Assembly: GCF_001429185.1 (NCBI RefSeq)
Contig: NZ_LMIW01000008.1
Coordinates: 882,877 to 946,876, forward strand
Length of the DNA stretch: 64,000 bases
Direction: 5' to 3'
Origin: Terrabacter sp. Root85
Lineage (GTDB): Bacteria; Actinomycetota; Actinomycetes; Actinomycetales; Dermatophilaceae
Shown: in pieces, positions 37,675-47,118 of the stretch
Position numbering within the stretch: position 1 is the first letter of the stretch
Layout: each line of letters opens with the position of its first letter
Notes under the pieces: generated by a model
Databases searched by the model: none
The model's input: the letters and a program-made list of their open reading frames with translations, nothing else
What the model was told of the DNA's origin: nothing
Translations under genes and position numbers: made by a program

Positions 37675-38964
37675 TCAGGCGGGAGGGTTCTCGGTGCAGG
37701 CGAGGGAGATGAGCGGCGCGGTGATCGTCGTCTGCCAGCGGCGTGCCCCCATGGTCGTGAGCGCCTCGGCGACCTCGGCGGTCGACGGGGAAGCGGGACC
37801 CTCCCACAGGAAGCGGCGCAGCAGGTCGGGGGTCAGGAGGTTCTCGACCGGCACGGCGAGCTCCTCGGAGATCGCTCCGAGCAGCTCCCGGGCGCGGGCC
37901 AGTCGGGCCGCGGCGACGGGGTCGCGGTCGGCCCACGCCTTGGGCGGTGGCGGGCCGCTCGGCGGGAGGGCCAGGACGGGCAGGTCCTCGTCGGGCAGCG
38001 CGAGAGCGCGCGCGACGACCTCGATGATCGCCTCCTGGTGGCGGCGCACCGAGCGTGCCAGGCGGGGCTCGGCGGAGCCCACGGTGCGCGGCGGCTTCGT
38101 CGCCCGCTGGTTGGCGATGGCGATCTCGCTGATCGCGGCATCGGGCAGGACCCGTCCGGGGGAGGTGTCGCGCTGCTGGGCCGCGGCGTCGCGCCAGAGC
38201 CACAGCTCTCGCACGATGGCCAGGCCACGACGGCCGCGCACCTTGTGCATCCCCGAGGTGCGCCGCCACGGGTCGACGCGGGGCTCGGGGCCGGTGAAGT
38301 CGAGCAGGTGATCGAACTCCTCGGCGGCCCAGGCCGCCTTGCCCTGCGACGCGAGCTCGGCGGCCACCGCGTCACGGAGGTCGACGAGCACCTCGACGTC
38401 GAGGGCGGCATACCGCAGCCACGGCTCGGGAAGGGGGCGCACCGACCAGTCGACGGCCGAGTGCTCCTTGGCGAGCTGGAGGCCGAGGTAGTGCTCGACC
38501 ATGGCGCCGAGCCCGACCCGGGGCAGTCCGGCCAGCCGGCCGCCGAGCTCGGTGTCGAAGAGCGACTGCGGGTGCAGCCCGACCTCGGCGAGGCACGGGA
38601 GGTCCTGGGTGGCCGCGTGCAGGATCCACTCGGCGTCGCCGATGGCCTCGCCGACGGGGGAGAGGTCGGGGCAGGCGATGGGGTCGATGAGCCAGGACCC
38701 GGACCCCTCGCGCCGGATCTGGACGAGATAGGCGCGCTGTCCGTAGCGGTAGCCCGACGCCCGCTCGGCGTCGATGCCGACGGGCCCGGTGCCGCTGCCG
38801 ATGGCCTCGGCGGCGCGCATCAGGGTGCGCTCGTCGACGACGACGTCGGGCACCCCGTCGCGGGGGTGGGTCAGTGGGACGAGCTCGGGGACGACGTCGG
38901 GTGCGAGGTCGGCGGCCTGGGCGTCGTCGAGATCGTCGGCGGGCTCGTTCGGCTCTGCCGTCAC
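37675..38964 (-). CDS. rnd: Ribonuclease D family 3'-5' exonuclease with HRDC domain
   Basis: A DEDD-type 3'-5' exoribonuclease, 429 aa. The exonuclease domain (about residues 45-225) begins with 'VGIDAERASGYRYGQRAYL' carrying the first acidic pair. Further acidic residues are in 'ATQDLPCL' and 'YAALDVEVL'. An HRDC domain follows (about 240-320, 'RELWLWRDAAAQQRDTSPG'). The family trims tRNA precursors and structured RNAs. GTG 38964 overlaps the DUF3000 stop by 4 nt; a much longer in-frame extension is rejected for that reason. The acidic N-terminal tail (about 25 residues) is common in actinobacteria. Confidence 0.9.
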   Translation of the reverse strand: MTAEPNEPADDLDDAQAADLAPDVVPELVPLTHPRDGVPDVVVDERTLMRAAEAIGSGTGPVGIDAERASGYRYGQRAYLVQIRREGSGSWLIDPIACPDLSPVGEAIGDAEWILHAATQDLPCLAEVGLHPQSLFDTELGGRLAGLPRVGLGAMVEHYLGLQLAKEHSAVDWSVRPLPEPWLRYAALDVEVLVDLRDAVAAELASQGKAAWAAEEFDHLLDFTGPEPRVDPWRRTSGMHKVRGRRGLAIVRELWLWRDAAAQQRDTSPGRVLPDAAISEIAIANQRATKPPRTVGSAEPRLARSVRRHQEAIIEVVARALALPDEDLPVLALPPSGPPPPKAWADRDPVAAARLARARELLGAISEELAVPVENLLTPDLLRRFLWEGPASPSTAEVAEALTTMGARRWQTTITAPLISLACTENPPA

Positions 38965-39545
38965 CGTCGCTGCCCCGGGAGGGGGACGACGCCGTCGGGC
39001 AGGGGCGGGATGCCGGCGATGGTGCAGAGCATGTCGGCCCAGGCGCGCAGGTGGTCCGTGGCGTCGCCGCCGACCGGGGTCCACGAGGCGCGGATCTCCA
39101 TCTCGACGCTCGCCTCGCGGTCGGCGAGACCCGCGAAGCTCTCGCTGACCACGCGGGTCACCGTGCCGGCCTCGGCGGTCCACCCGAGGTTGCGGTTGGC
39201 CAGCGAGTCGGTCAGCCACGACCACCCGACCGCCCCGAGCATGGGGTCGCCGGCGAGCTCGGGCTCGAGCTCGGCCCGCGCGAAGGTCACGATGCGCCAC
39301 TGGCCGTCCCACGTGTCGGGGGCTGCCGGGTCGTGCAGCAGGACGAAGCGTCCGGTCGCGAGGTCGTCGTCGGGGTCGGCGACGTCGATGACGTCGGCGG
39401 TCAGGGCTGCGGCATACGGGGCGATGCGCGTCGGCGCCGGCACCTCGGTCAACCGCACCTCGGAGCGCAGACGGACGTCTCGCAGGGCGCTGAGCGTCCT
39501 GGCGAAGACCGCGCCGTGGTTGCCCGGCAACGTTCGCGTGTGCAC
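38961..39545 (-). CDS. DUF3000 domain-containing protein
   Basis: A 194-aa actinobacterial protein of the DUF3000 family, almost always next to the RNase D gene. Recognisable stretches are 'ALRDVRLRSEVRLTEVPAPT', 'IAPYAAALTADV', 'GWSWLTDSLA' and 'EMEIRASWTP'. It is soluble with no catalytic motif. The GTG at 39545 gives 'MHTRTLPGNHGAVF'; an earlier in-frame start at 39617 adds a basic, unlikely extension. It is first gene of a two-gene operon, with a 4-nt overlap with rnd, and divergent from hemE across 95 bp. Function is unknown; association with RNase D suggests RNA metabolism. Confidence 0.85.
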   Translation of the reverse strand: MHTRTLPGNHGAVFARTLSALRDVRLRSEVRLTEVPAPTRIAPYAAALTADVIDVADPDDDLATGRFVLLHDPAAPDTWDGQWRIVTFARAELEPELAGDPMLGAVGWSWLTDSLANRNLGWTAEAGTVTRVVSESFAGLADREASVEMEIRASWTPVGGDATDHLRAWADMLCTIAGIPPLPDGVVPLPGQRR

Positions 39546-39640
39546 CAGACGAGGGTATGCCGGAGTCGGGCGATCTGTCCTCAGGGCGCGCCGGACGCGC
39601 GTGGCGCGGGGGCACACGCTTGCCGTGGCAGGATTGACCG

Positions 39641-40693
39641 GTGCCGACCACAGCCCCGCCAGACACCCGCCAGAGCGATCTCGTCCGCGCTGCGCGCCGC
39701 GAGTCGGTGACCCGGACGCCGGTGTGGTTCATGCGTCAGGCCGGTCGTTCGCTGCCGGAGTACCGCGCCGTCCGCGAGGGCATCCCGATGCTCGAGTCGT
39801 GCATGCAGCCCGACCTCGTCACCGAGATCACGCTCCAGCCCGTGCGCCGCCACGGCGTCGACGCGGCCATCTTCTTCAGCGACATCGTCGTCCCGCTCAA
39901 GGCCATCGGCGTCGACCTCGACATCGTCCCGGGTGTGGGGCCCGTCGTGGCCCACCCGATCCGCACGGCCGCCGACCTCGACCAGCTCGTGCCCCTGACC
40001 CCCGAGCACGTCCCCTTCATCACCGAGGCCGTGGGACAGCTCGTCCGCGAGCTCGGTGACATCCCGCTCATCGGCTTCGCCGGAGCGCCCTTCACCCTCG
40101 CGTCCTACCTCGTCGAGGGTGGGCCCTCCAAGAACCACGAGAAGACCAAGGCGCTCATGCACGGCGACCCCGGGCTGTGGGACGCCCTCTGCGCCAGGCT
40201 CGCCCAGATCTCGGGTGAGTTCCTCCGCGTCCAGGCGCAGGCCGGCGCCAGCGCCGTCCAGCTGTTCGACTCGTGGGCCGGTGCGCTGTCGAAGGCCGAC
40301 TACGCCGCGCGCGCCATGCCGCACTCGTCGGTCGCTCTCGCAGCGGTCGCGGACCTCGACGTGCCTCGCATCCACTTCGGCGTCGGCACGGGCGAGCTGC
40401 TCGCTCTCATGGGGGACGCGGGTGCCGAGGTGGTCGGGGTCGACTACCGCGTGTCGCTCACCGACGCCGTGGACCGCCTCGGGCCGACGTATGCCGTCCA
40501 GGGCAACCTCGACCCCGCCCTGCTCTTCGCGCCGTGGGACGCCCTCGAGCGCCGCGTGCGGGAGATCGTCGAGGAGGGGCGCCAGGCGCCGGGCCACATC
40601 TTCAACCTCGGCCACGGCGTGCTGCCCACCGTGGACCCCGACGTGCTGACCCGGGTGACCGAGCTCGTCCACGAGTGCTCGAGCCGCCGATGA
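39641..40693 (+). CDS. hemE: Uroporphyrinogen decarboxylase
   Basis: Converts uroporphyrinogen III to coproporphyrinogen III in heme synthesis; cytoplasmic, 350 aa. The N-terminal signature '[20 protein letters not shown]' carries the conserved substrate-binding Arg residues. The second signature '[16 protein letters not shown]' follows. Conserved Asp and Tyr (substrate pocket) lie in 'FFSDIVVPL' and 'SYLVEGG', and the C-terminal '[16 protein letters not shown]' contains the conserved His. GTG at 39641. Its stop overlaps the murJ start (ATGA), coupling heme and cell-wall genes. The other heme genes here (cgoX, hemQ) lie 3.2 kb downstream. Confidence 0.96.
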   Translation: MPTTAPPDTRQSDLVRAARRESVTRTPVWFMRQAGRSLPEYRAVREGIPMLESCMQPDLVTEITLQPVRRHGVDAAIFFSDIVVPLKAIGVDLDIVPGVGPVVAHPIRTAADLDQLVPLTPEHVPFITEAVGQLVRELGDIPLIGFAGAPFTLASYLVEGGPSKNHEKTKALMHGDPGLWDALCARLAQISGEFLRVQAQAGASAVQLFDSWAGALSKADYAARAMPHSSVALAAVADLDVPRIHFGVGTGELLALMGDAGAEVVGVDYRVSLTDAVDRLGPTYAVQGNLDPALLFAPWDALERRVREIVEEGRQAPGHIFNLGHGVLPTVDPDVLTRVTELVHECSSRR

Positions 40694-42375
40694 CGACGGC
40701 GGCACCGTCAGTCGCTCGCTCCAGCCTCACCATGCTCGGTGGGTCGGTCGCATCGCGCGTGCTCGGGGTCGTGCGCAACGGCCTCATCACCGCGATCATC
40801 GGCGCCAAGCTCGCCGGTGATGCCTTCTCCCTGGCCAACACCCTGCCCAACGTGCTCTACGTCCTTGCCGCAGGCGGCATCCTCAACGCGGTGCTCATCC
40901 CGTCGCTCGCGCGGGCGATGAAGCTCGAGGACGGCGGCCAGGAGTTCACCGACCGCGTCATCACGGTGGCCCTCACGGCGATGGCGGTCATCACGGTCGT
41001 CGTCATGGCCGCCGCCGGAGGGTTCGTCTGGCTGCTCGCCCGCAACTCGTCGCCGGACTTCAAGGACCTCGCGCTCGCCTTCTCGCTCATCTGCCTGCCG
41101 CAGATCTTCTTCTACGGGCTCTTCGCCCTGCTCGGGCAGATCCTCAACGCGCGCGGGCAGTTCGGCGCCTTCGCGTGGGCCCCCTTCATCGCCAACGTCG
41201 TGGCCGTCACCGGGCTGGTGCTCTTCCTCTTCGTCTTCCCGAAGGACGCACCCCGCGGAGCCCCCGGGCGCGACCAGCCGCGGGACCCGTCCGAGTGGAC
41301 CGGGCCGATGATCTGGCTCTTCGCCGGCTCGGCCACGTTGTCCGTGATCGTCCAGGCGCTCTCCCTCATCCCTGCGCTGCGGCGGACCGGCTTCCGCTAC
41401 CGCCCGCGATGGGGCCTGCGCGGCGTCGGCCTCGGTGGAGTCAGCCGCCTCGCCCTCTGGGCCTTCGGCGGCCTGGCGGTGTCACAGGTCGGCTTCTTCA
41501 TCAGCCAGGGCGTCCTCAACAACGCGACCGCCTCCGCCACGACGCTCGGTCTCGAGGACGCGGTACGCGGCCCGGCGGCATACGCCATCGCGTTCACGCT
41601 CTTCATGCTGCCGCACGCGTTCATCACCGTCTCGATCATCACCGCGCTCTTCCCGCGCTTCTCCGCCGCCGCAGCGTCCGACGACAAGGCGAGCCTGCGC
41701 CGGGACTTCCGCACCGGCCTGACGATGCCACTCGTGGCCAACGTGCCGATCATGGTCGCGGTCATCGTGCTCGCCAACCCGATCGTCGCGCTGCTCAACC
41801 CCGGCATCGAACCGCGCTCGGTCGAGGTCTCCGCCAGCGTGCTCATCATCATGATCCTCGGGCTCGTGCCCTTCGGGCTCGACCTGCTCTGCTACCGCAT
41901 GTTCTTCGCCCTCGAGGACGGCAAGCCCACCGTCATCATGCAGGTGCTCCTGACCGGCATCAGCGCTCTTGCCGGAGTCGTCACGCTCTTCATCAACCCG
42001 GTCTGGGCCATCGGTGTCATGGCGATGGGGCAGACCGTCGGCAACGTCGTCAGCTCCATGGTCGGCCTGTACCTGCTGCGCCGGCGCATCGGGACGCTCG
42101 GGCTGGGCGCCGGTCTCGTCACGGCCTCGCGGGTCGGCGTCGCGGCCGCCGTCGCCGGCGTCGTCGCGTGGGGCGCCACCCAGGTGCTCGACCCGATCAC
42201 GAGGTCCGCGGTCGAGGGGTCGACCTCGGCCCTCAAGCGGATGTTCGCCAGCGCGCTGGAGATCGGTCTCGTCGGTCTCGTCTTCTTCGTCATCTACCTC
42301 GGCATCGCCCACGCCATGCACGTGCGTGAGGTGCGGCAGGTCGGCGACATGGTCCGCCAGCGGCTCGGTCGCTGA
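40690..42375 (+). CDS. murJ: Lipid II flippase MurJ family protein
   Basis: MOP-superfamily integral membrane protein, 561 aa with about 14 transmembrane segments; it flips lipid II for peptidoglycan synthesis. The N-terminal segment '[20 protein letters not shown]' and '[20 protein letters not shown]' (family hallmark with Arg and Asn) are clear. There is a cytoplasmic/periplasmic loop rich in Pro and Asp near residue 195 ('[17 protein letters not shown]'). The actinobacterial C-terminal pseudokinase extension is absent, as in the shorter MurJ paralogues. ATG at 40690 overlaps hemE. It may be a second MurJ copy; the usual one lies near trxB/parB in many actinobacteria. Confidence 0.88.
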   Translation: MTTAAPSVARSSLTMLGGSVASRVLGVVRNGLITAIIGAKLAGDAFSLANTLPNVLYVLAAGGILNAVLIPSLARAMKLEDGGQEFTDRVITVALTAMAVITVVVMAAAGGFVWLLARNSSPDFKDLALAFSLICLPQIFFYGLFALLGQILNARGQFGAFAWAPFIANVVAVTGLVLFLFVFPKDAPRGAPGRDQPRDPSEWTGPMIWLFAGSATLSVIVQALSLIPALRRTGFRYRPRWGLRGVGLGGVSRLALWAFGGLAVSQVGFFISQGVLNNATASATTLGLEDAVRGPAAYAIAFTLFMLPHAFITVSIITALFPRFSAAAASDDKASLRRDFRTGLTMPLVANVPIMVAVIVLANPIVALLNPGIEPRSVEVSASVLIIMILGLVPFGLDLLCYRMFFALEDGKPTVIMQVLLTGISALAGVVTLFINPVWAIGVMAMGQTVGNVVSSMVGLYLLRRRIGTLGLGAGLVTASRVGVAAAVAGVVAWGATQVLDPITRSAVEGSTSALKRMFASALEIGLVGLVFFVIYLGIAHAMHVREVRQVGDMVRQRLGR

Positions 42376-42419
42376 CCCGAGCCGCCGACGGCTCCTGCAC
42401 TGCTCTCGGCTCCGGGGTG

Positions 42420-43565
42420 TCAGTCGTCCGTCGTGGAGGCGGGCGCTGAGGCCGGGGCTCCCGCGGGCTGCGGGGTGGGGCCTGCGGCGGGGGCGGCGTT
42501 CACGGCAAAGGCCGCTGCCGGCGTACCCGCGACGCGGCGACGCCACAGCCGCAGGGCCAGCAGGGTGAGGGGCACGAGGAGGACGAGCCACGGCAGGAGC
42601 GCCGCGAGCCCGGTGAGGATGACGGTGAGCGAGCCGAGGAAGCTCTCCCACGCCGTGCGCAGCCCACCGCCGAGACCACTGTCGGTCTGCACGGGGGTCG
42701 TCGCGTCGGTCCAGAGCGTCACGGTGACGTCGCTCGTCGTCGTCATCGCGTCGAGCTGCGCCAGACGCTGGGTCAGCGAGTCGAGCTCGGCCTGACGGCG
42801 GGTCAGCTCGCTCTCGAGAAGGATGACCTGCTGGAGGTCCGTCGTCTTGGTGAGCAGGGCGCGCACGCGGGTGATCCCGTCCTGCATCGGCTCGATGCGC
42901 GCCTTGGTGTCGACGTAGGTGTCGGTGACGTCCTGGGACTGGGACGAGCGGTACGACACCGTCCCGATCCTCGACAGCTGCGTCAGGACGTCGTCGAGGG
43001 TCTTGGCCGGGACGCTGAGCACCATCCGGGCCTCGTCGACGCCGACGGTCGGCAGGGACGAGCCCGACTCGAGGCGGGGGTCGACCCCACCCGGGCCGGT
43101 GGGACCACCCGTGGGGTCGACCGAGGTGACGACGTTCTCCGAGGTCACCTGGCCTCCGGCGTCCGTGGCGATGACGCGGGCCCGAGCCGCCGACCCGGTG
43201 AGGTCGGTCACCTTGATCCCGAGCCACGCGGAGCGCGCGATCTTCGGCTCGATGACCGCGACCGAGGCGGCGACGCCGTTCCCGAGCGTGCCCGTGTCGG
43301 CGGCGGGCGCCTTGGCTCCGGCCGAGGCGTCGGCCTGCGGCGCGAGGTCCGGCCCGACGACGCCGCTGCCCGTCACGGCACCACGACTCGCCTCCCCGGC
43401 TGACGCCGCGGACGAGGAGGATGAAGTCGAGGCGCCCTGGAGAGCCTTGAGGCCCAGAGGTATCGCCAGGGCGAGCACGGCGACGGCCACCAGGACCATG
43501 GCGAGGAGGCGCCGACGGGCGGGTGGGAGCTGAGAGAGACGCGGCAGGTGTGGGGTGGCGGTCAT
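42420..43565 (-). CDS. DUF4349 domain-containing membrane protein
   Basis: Predicted lipoprotein-like or single-pass protein of 381 aa with an N-terminal membrane anchor ('RRLLAMVLVAVAVLALAIPL', about residues 18-40). A low-complexity Ala/Ser-rich region follows. The DUF4349 domain ('YVDTKARIEPMQDGITRVRA', 'LLESELTRRQAELDSLTQRL') contains a long coiled coil. A second membrane segment ('LTGLAALLPWLVLLVPLTLL') and an Ala/Pro-rich tail complete it. ATG at 43565. The family is widespread and of unknown function, possibly an envelope stress sensor. It is convergent with murJ. Confidence 0.85.
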   Translation of the reverse strand: MTATPHLPRLSQLPPARRRLLAMVLVAVAVLALAIPLGLKALQGASTSSSSSAASAGEASRGAVTGSGVVGPDLAPQADASAGAKAPAADTGTLGNGVAASVAVIEPKIARSAWLGIKVTDLTGSAARARVIATDAGGQVTSENVVTSVDPTGGPTGPGGVDPRLESGSSLPTVGVDEARMVLSVPAKTLDDVLTQLSRIGTVSYRSSQSQDVTDTYVDTKARIEPMQDGITRVRALLTKTTDLQQVILLESELTRRQAELDSLTQRLAQLDAMTTTSDVTVTLWTDATTPVQTDSGLGGGLRTAWESFLGSLTVILTGLAALLPWLVLLVPLTLLALRLWRRRVAGTPAAAFAVNAAPAAGPTPQPAGAPASAPASTTDD

Positions 43566-43919
43566 GGCGAGCCTTTCGACGGGTCGCCTCCCGTGCCGCA
43601 CCTGGTGGTGGTGCTGTGGTGCGCACGGTGTGCGTGGCGACGTCCCTTGTCACCAGAGACACGCAGCCGGACCCGATCGTTGCGCCGCTCCGACCCGGTC
43701 GAGGACGAACGAGTGGCGGTCGACGAGCTCGCAGCGCGAGCCGTCGTGCCGGTCGACGAGCGGCAGCCGGGTCATGACGGCGACGGTCCGGTCCTGGCCG
43801 AGACGGGCAGCGGGAAGTGGAGCGTCAGGGCGCCGGCGCGGGCGTGCTCATGCGCCCAACATGTCCTCATCGGTCGGGGCCCGGCCACACCGCCGGAGCC
43901 GGGATGGGAGAGTGGCGCC
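43566..43919. other. 354-bp gene-free interval before cgoX
   Basis: The interval separates two divergent genes, DUF4349 (minus) and cgoX (plus), and should hold both promoters. The cgoX frame stays open upstream as far as 43548, but the extra residues are basic and low-complexity and do not look like protein. I see no RNA gene, repeat or clear promoter box here. Confidence 0.5.
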
Positions 43920-45308
43920 ATGGGCAGGACGGTCGCGGTCATCGGCGGTGGGATCAGCGGGCTGGCGGCCGCCTGGGAGCTCAGTCGCCCGGGCGCCGAC
44001 GTCTCCGTCACGGTCCTCGAGGGCTCAGACCGGCTCGGTGGGAAGCTGCGCCTCGAGGACGTCGGCGGGGCGCGCATCGACGTCGGCGCCGAGTCGGTGC
44101 TGGCTCGTCGCCCCGAGGCCCTCGCCCTCATCGAGGAGCTCGGCGTCGCGGACCTGACCACGCATCCCGGCCCCGTGGGCGCGTCGATCGTGTCGAGGGG
44201 CCGGCGTTGGCCGATGCCCCGCGGCACGGTGATGGGCGTGCCGGCCGACCCGGAGTCGGTGCGGGGGCTGCTCAGCGACGACGAGGTGCAGCGCCTGGCG
44301 CACGAGCAGGTCGACGGCCCCGTCGTCGGTGACGTCTCGGTGGGCGACCTCGTCGACGCCCGCCTGGGCCGCGCCGTGACGGACCGCCTCGTCGAGCCCC
44401 TCCTGGCCGGTGTGTACGCCGGGCACGCCCGCGAGATCTCCGCCGAGCAGGCCGTCCCGGTCCTCGCGGCCGCCGCGCACGAGGGTCGACCACTGCTCGA
44501 CGTGGCCCGTGCCGCGGCCGAGGTGGCGGCGAGCGGACCGATGGCCGGTCGCCCGGTCTTCGCCTCTCTCGTCGGCGGCCTCGGGACGCTGCCCGAGGTG
44601 CTCGAGCGCGAGCTCGTAGCCGCGGGTGTCCGCGTGCGCCGTGGCGCGGTGGCCCGCGGGCTGCGCCGCGACGGCGACGGGTGGGTCGTGTCGACAGGTC
44701 CCACGACCGACGTCGTCGAGGAGCGCTTCGACGCCGTCGTGCTCGCCGCCCCCGCAGCGCCCGCCTCGCGCCTCCTGCGCGAGGTCGCACCCGAGGCCGC
44801 AGCGGCGCTCGCGACCGTCGAGTACGCGTCGATGGCCATCGTGACGTTCGCCCTCGAGGGTGCCGCACCGGCCGTCCTCGACGGCAGCGGCTTCCTCGTC
44901 CCGCCCACGGAGCCGCTGACGATCAAGGCGTCGACGTTCAGCTCGGTCAAGTGGCCCTGGCTCGCCGCCGCACACCCCGAGCGGACGTTCCTGCGCGCGT
45001 CCATCGGCCGCCACCGCGAGGAGGTCGCGCTCCAGCGCTCCGACGACGAGCTCGTGGCCGTGGCCCTCGCCGACCTCCGGACGGTGCTCGGTCCCGGCGT
45101 GCCCGGCCCCGTCGACGCGCACGTGCAGCGCTGGGGTGGGGGACTGCCGCAGTATGCCGTCGGGCACCGTTCGCGTCTCGCACCCACACGCGAGCTGCCG
45201 CCAGGGCTCTCGCTGTGCGGGGCGGCATACGACGGTGTCGGCATCCCGGCCTGCATCGCGTCCGGCCGCGCGGCTGCACGGTCGATCCGGTCGGTCCTGA
45301 CCCGCTGA
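43920..45308 (+). CDS. cgoX: Coproporphyrinogen III oxidase / protoporphyrinogen oxidase (HemY/CgoX family)
   Basis: FAD-dependent oxidase of heme synthesis, 462 aa. The nucleotide-binding motif is '[17 protein letters not shown]' (GGGISG, residues 9-14). The HemY-type region '[19 protein letters not shown]' and the C-terminal FAD motif '[19 protein letters not shown]' follow. With hemQ immediately downstream, the coproporphyrin-dependent pathway of Gram-positive bacteria applies, so the reaction is most likely coproporphyrinogen III to coproporphyrin III. The ATG at 43920 is chosen because it begins exactly at the Rossmann strand. hemQ begins 34 nt after its stop. Confidence 0.93.
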   Translation: MGRTVAVIGGGISGLAAAWELSRPGADVSVTVLEGSDRLGGKLRLEDVGGARIDVGAESVLARRPEALALIEELGVADLTTHPGPVGASIVSRGRRWPMPRGTVMGVPADPESVRGLLSDDEVQRLAHEQVDGPVVGDVSVGDLVDARLGRAVTDRLVEPLLAGVYAGHAREISAEQAVPVLAAAAHEGRPLLDVARAAAEVAASGPMAGRPVFASLVGGLGTLPEVLERELVAAGVRVRRGAVARGLRRDGDGWVVSTGPTTDVVEERFDAVVLAAPAAPASRLLREVAPEAAAALATVEYASMAIVTFALEGAAPAVLDGSGFLVPPTEPLTIKASTFSSVKWPWLAAAHPERTFLRASIGRHREEVALQRSDDELVAVALADLRTVLGPGVPGPVDAHVQRWGGGLPQYAVGHRSRLAPTRELPPGLSLCGAAYDGVGIPACIASGRAAARSIRSVLTR

Positions 45309-45342
45309 CGTCGGGGTCCGAGCCGCTTGGGATGATGGGGCC

Positions 45343-46044
45343 ATGAGCGAGCGCCTGACCCCGGCCGAGATGCGGGAGATCAACGACACCATCCGATACT
45401 GCATGTGGTCGGTGTTCAGCACCGTCACGCCGGTCGGCGACGACCGCGACGCCGTCACGGCGGACCTCGAGGCGTTCCTCGAGGAGATCGCCGGCGAGGG
45501 GGTCGTGGTCCGGGGCCTCTACGACGTCGCGGGGCTGCGCGGCGACGCCGACTTCATGGTGTGGTGGCACGCCGAGACGATCGAGCAGCTCCAGTCGGCC
45601 TACCACCGCCTGCTGCGTACCGAGCTCGGCGCGCACCTCGAGCCGGTCTGGAGCAACGCCGCGCTGCACCGCCCGGCCGAGTTCAACAAGAGCCACGTCC
45701 CCGCCTTCATGGCCGACGAGGTCGCCCGCAAGTACGTCTGCGTCTACCCGTTCGTCCGCTCCTACGAGTGGTACCTCCTCGAGGACGCCGAGCGTCGCGA
45801 CCTGCTTCGCGAGCACGGGCAGATGGCACGCGACTTCCCGGACGTGCGGGCCAACACCATCGCCTCGTTCGCCCTCGGAGACTACGAGTGGTTGCTCGCC
45901 TTCGAGGCCGACGAGCTGCACCGCATCGTCGACCTCATGCGCGAGCTGCGCGCGTCGCGCGCCCGGATGCACGTGCGCGAGGAGATCCCGTTCTTCACCG
46001 GGCCCAAGGTCGAGCCGGCCCAGCTCGTCGCCAACCTGCGCTGA
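45343..46044 (+). CDS. hemQ: Coproheme decarboxylase (HemQ/ChdC)
   Basis: Chlorite-dismutase-family enzyme, 233 aa, that decarboxylates coproheme to heme b using hydrogen peroxide: the last step of the coproporphyrin pathway. The family stretch '[18 protein letters not shown]' supplies the reactive Tyr. '[20 protein letters not shown]' carries the His seen in actinobacterial HemQ, and '[10 protein letters not shown]' is the conserved C-terminus. It forms a pentamer in relatives. It lies 34 nt after cgoX and is likely co-transcribed. A GC-rich palindrome ends the unit. Confidence 0.96.
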   Translation: MSERLTPAEMREINDTIRYCMWSVFSTVTPVGDDRDAVTADLEAFLEEIAGEGVVVRGLYDVAGLRGDADFMVWWHAETIEQLQSAYHRLLRTELGAHLEPVWSNAALHRPAEFNKSHVPAFMADEVARKYVCVYPFVRSYEWYLLEDAERRDLLREHGQMARDFPDVRANTIASFALGDYEWLLAFEADELHRIVDLMRELRASRARMHVREEIPFFTGPKVEPAQLVANLR

Positions 46045-46073
46045 CCCCGGCGACGCCCGCGCACACCACCGAA

Positions 46074-46099
46074 CCCCCGCCTGCACGTGCAGGCGGGGG
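46074..46099. terminator. 26-bp perfect palindrome between convergent genes
   Basis: CCCCCGCCTGCAC followed by its exact complement GTGCAGGCGGGGG, placed 30 bp after the hemQ stop and 1 bp before the stop of the convergent DUF1707 gene. It can form a 12-bp GC-rich stem on either strand, so it should act as a bidirectional terminator. No T-run is present. Confidence 0.7.
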
Positions 46100-46100
46100 C

Positions 46101-46484
46101 TCAGTCGTCGATCGCCTTGGCGATCGCCGCGATGACCGGGATGAGCAGGAACACCAGCCACGACTCGGTGCGCAGGAATGCGGCGAGCGCGATGAAGGGG
46201 GCGAGGCTCAGCAGGACGCGTGCCACCGTGCCGCGTGGCCCCTGGTGGGGCGCCGACGGGCGGGACACGGCACCCCGGCGCGCCGGCGTGAGCCGCGGAC
46301 GGGGCTCGGGCAGGTCGACGAAGAGCGAGGTCAGGTCCCGGCGCACGACGGCGTCGGTGGCCCGGCCCCGCCGGTCCTCGTACTCGTTCGCGTCGAGCCG
46401 GCCCGCGGCGTGGTGCTCGGCGAGCGCCGCCAGCGCCTCGTCGCGTTCGGCGCTGCCGATGCGGATGTCGCCGTCGTCGACCAT
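46101..46484 (-). CDS. DUF1707 domain-containing membrane protein
   Basis: A 127-aa protein. The N-terminal DUF1707/SHOCT-like domain (residues 1-58, 'IRIGSAERDEALAALAEHHA', 'GRLDANEYEDR') contains the short helical hairpin typical of the family. A basic linker and one or two C-terminal membrane segments ('LLSLAPFIALAAFL', 'WLVFLLIPVIAAIA') follow. Common in actinobacteria, often next to membrane-stress genes; function unknown. ATG at 46484. It is convergent with hemQ and 17 nt upstream of it (46502) lies the end of msrB on the same strand. Confidence 0.85.
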   Translation of the reverse strand: MVDDGDIRIGSAERDEALAALAEHHAAGRLDANEYEDRRGRATDAVVRRDLTSLFVDLPEPRPRLTPARRGAVSRPSAPHQGPRGTVARVLLSLAPFIALAAFLRTESWLVFLLIPVIAAIAKAIDD

Positions 46485-46501
46485 GGGACGAATCTAGGCG
46501 C

Positions 46502-46945
46502 TCAGGACTGCGACGGTCCCTCGTCCGGCTGGAGGCGCAGCGAGATGGAGTTGATGCAGTAGCGCTGGTCGGTCGGGGTGTCGTAGCCCTCGCCCTCGAA
46601 GACGTGCCCGAGGTGCGAGCCGCAGTTGGCACACCGGACCTCGACGCGCTTCATGCCGAACGCGCGGTCCTCGATGTACTCGACCGTGTCCCCGGCGAGC
46701 GGGGAGTAGAAGGACGGCCAGCCGCAGTGCGACTCGAACTTCGTGTCGCTGCGGAAGAGCTCGCTGCCGCAGGCTCGGCACGAGTAGACGCCCTGCGTCT
46801 TGGTGTCGGTGTACTCACCCCGGAAGGCCGGCTCGGTGCCGGCCTGTCGCAGGACCTTGTACTCGGCCGGCGTCAGGGCGGCGCGCCACTCCTCGTCGGT
46901 GCGCTGGACGGCATACGGCTTGTCGGAGGTGTTGTGGTGGCTCAT
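46502..46945 (-). CDS. msrB: Peptide-methionine (R)-S-oxide reductase
   Basis: Repairs methionine-R-sulfoxide in proteins; soluble, 147 aa. Zinc cysteines are Cys56/Cys59 ('CRACG') and Cys105/Cys108 ('CANCG'). The catalytic Cys130 is in 'RYCINS', with 'HCGWPSFYSP' and 'GHVFEGEG' as other family marks. Full length and apparently active. ATG at 46945. It is upstream of DUF1707 on the same strand, possibly co-transcribed with it. Confidence 0.95.
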   Translation of the reverse strand: MSHHNTSDKPYAVQRTDEEWRAALTPAEYKVLRQAGTEPAFRGEYTDTKTQGVYSCRACGSELFRSDTKFESHCGWPSFYSPLAGDTVEYIEDRAFGMKRVEVRCANCGSHLGHVFEGEGYDTPTDQRYCINSISLRLQPDEGPSQS

Positions 46946-47034
46946 GTCCAGACCAACGCCACGTCACCCGGGTTTGTGCCCGCCCTGCGACGGCGTGGTC
47001 CTTACGAGGTCTTACGGGCCGGGTGAGCGCGTGC

Positions 47035-47069
47035 CACGAGGGCCCCGGCGGGTGGCCGGGGCCCTCGTG
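47035..47069 (-). terminator. Hairpin downstream of the vWA gene
   Basis: A 15-bp perfect stem (47035-47049 with 47055-47069) with a 5-nt loop, 50 bp beyond the end of the minus-strand vWA gene and upstream of msrB. The stem is almost entirely G/C; no T-run. It should end the vWA transcript before msrB. Confidence 0.7.
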
Positions 47070-47118
47070 CTGCTCGGCCCGGGATGGTCCGGGCCGGGCA
47101 GGGTCGCTGCGTGCCGGA

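Noticed and set aside
43548..43919. Upstream extension of the cgoX gene (124 extra residues)
   Set aside because: The added part is basic and low-complexity, and the ATG at 43920 begins exactly at the FAD-binding strand as in homologues.
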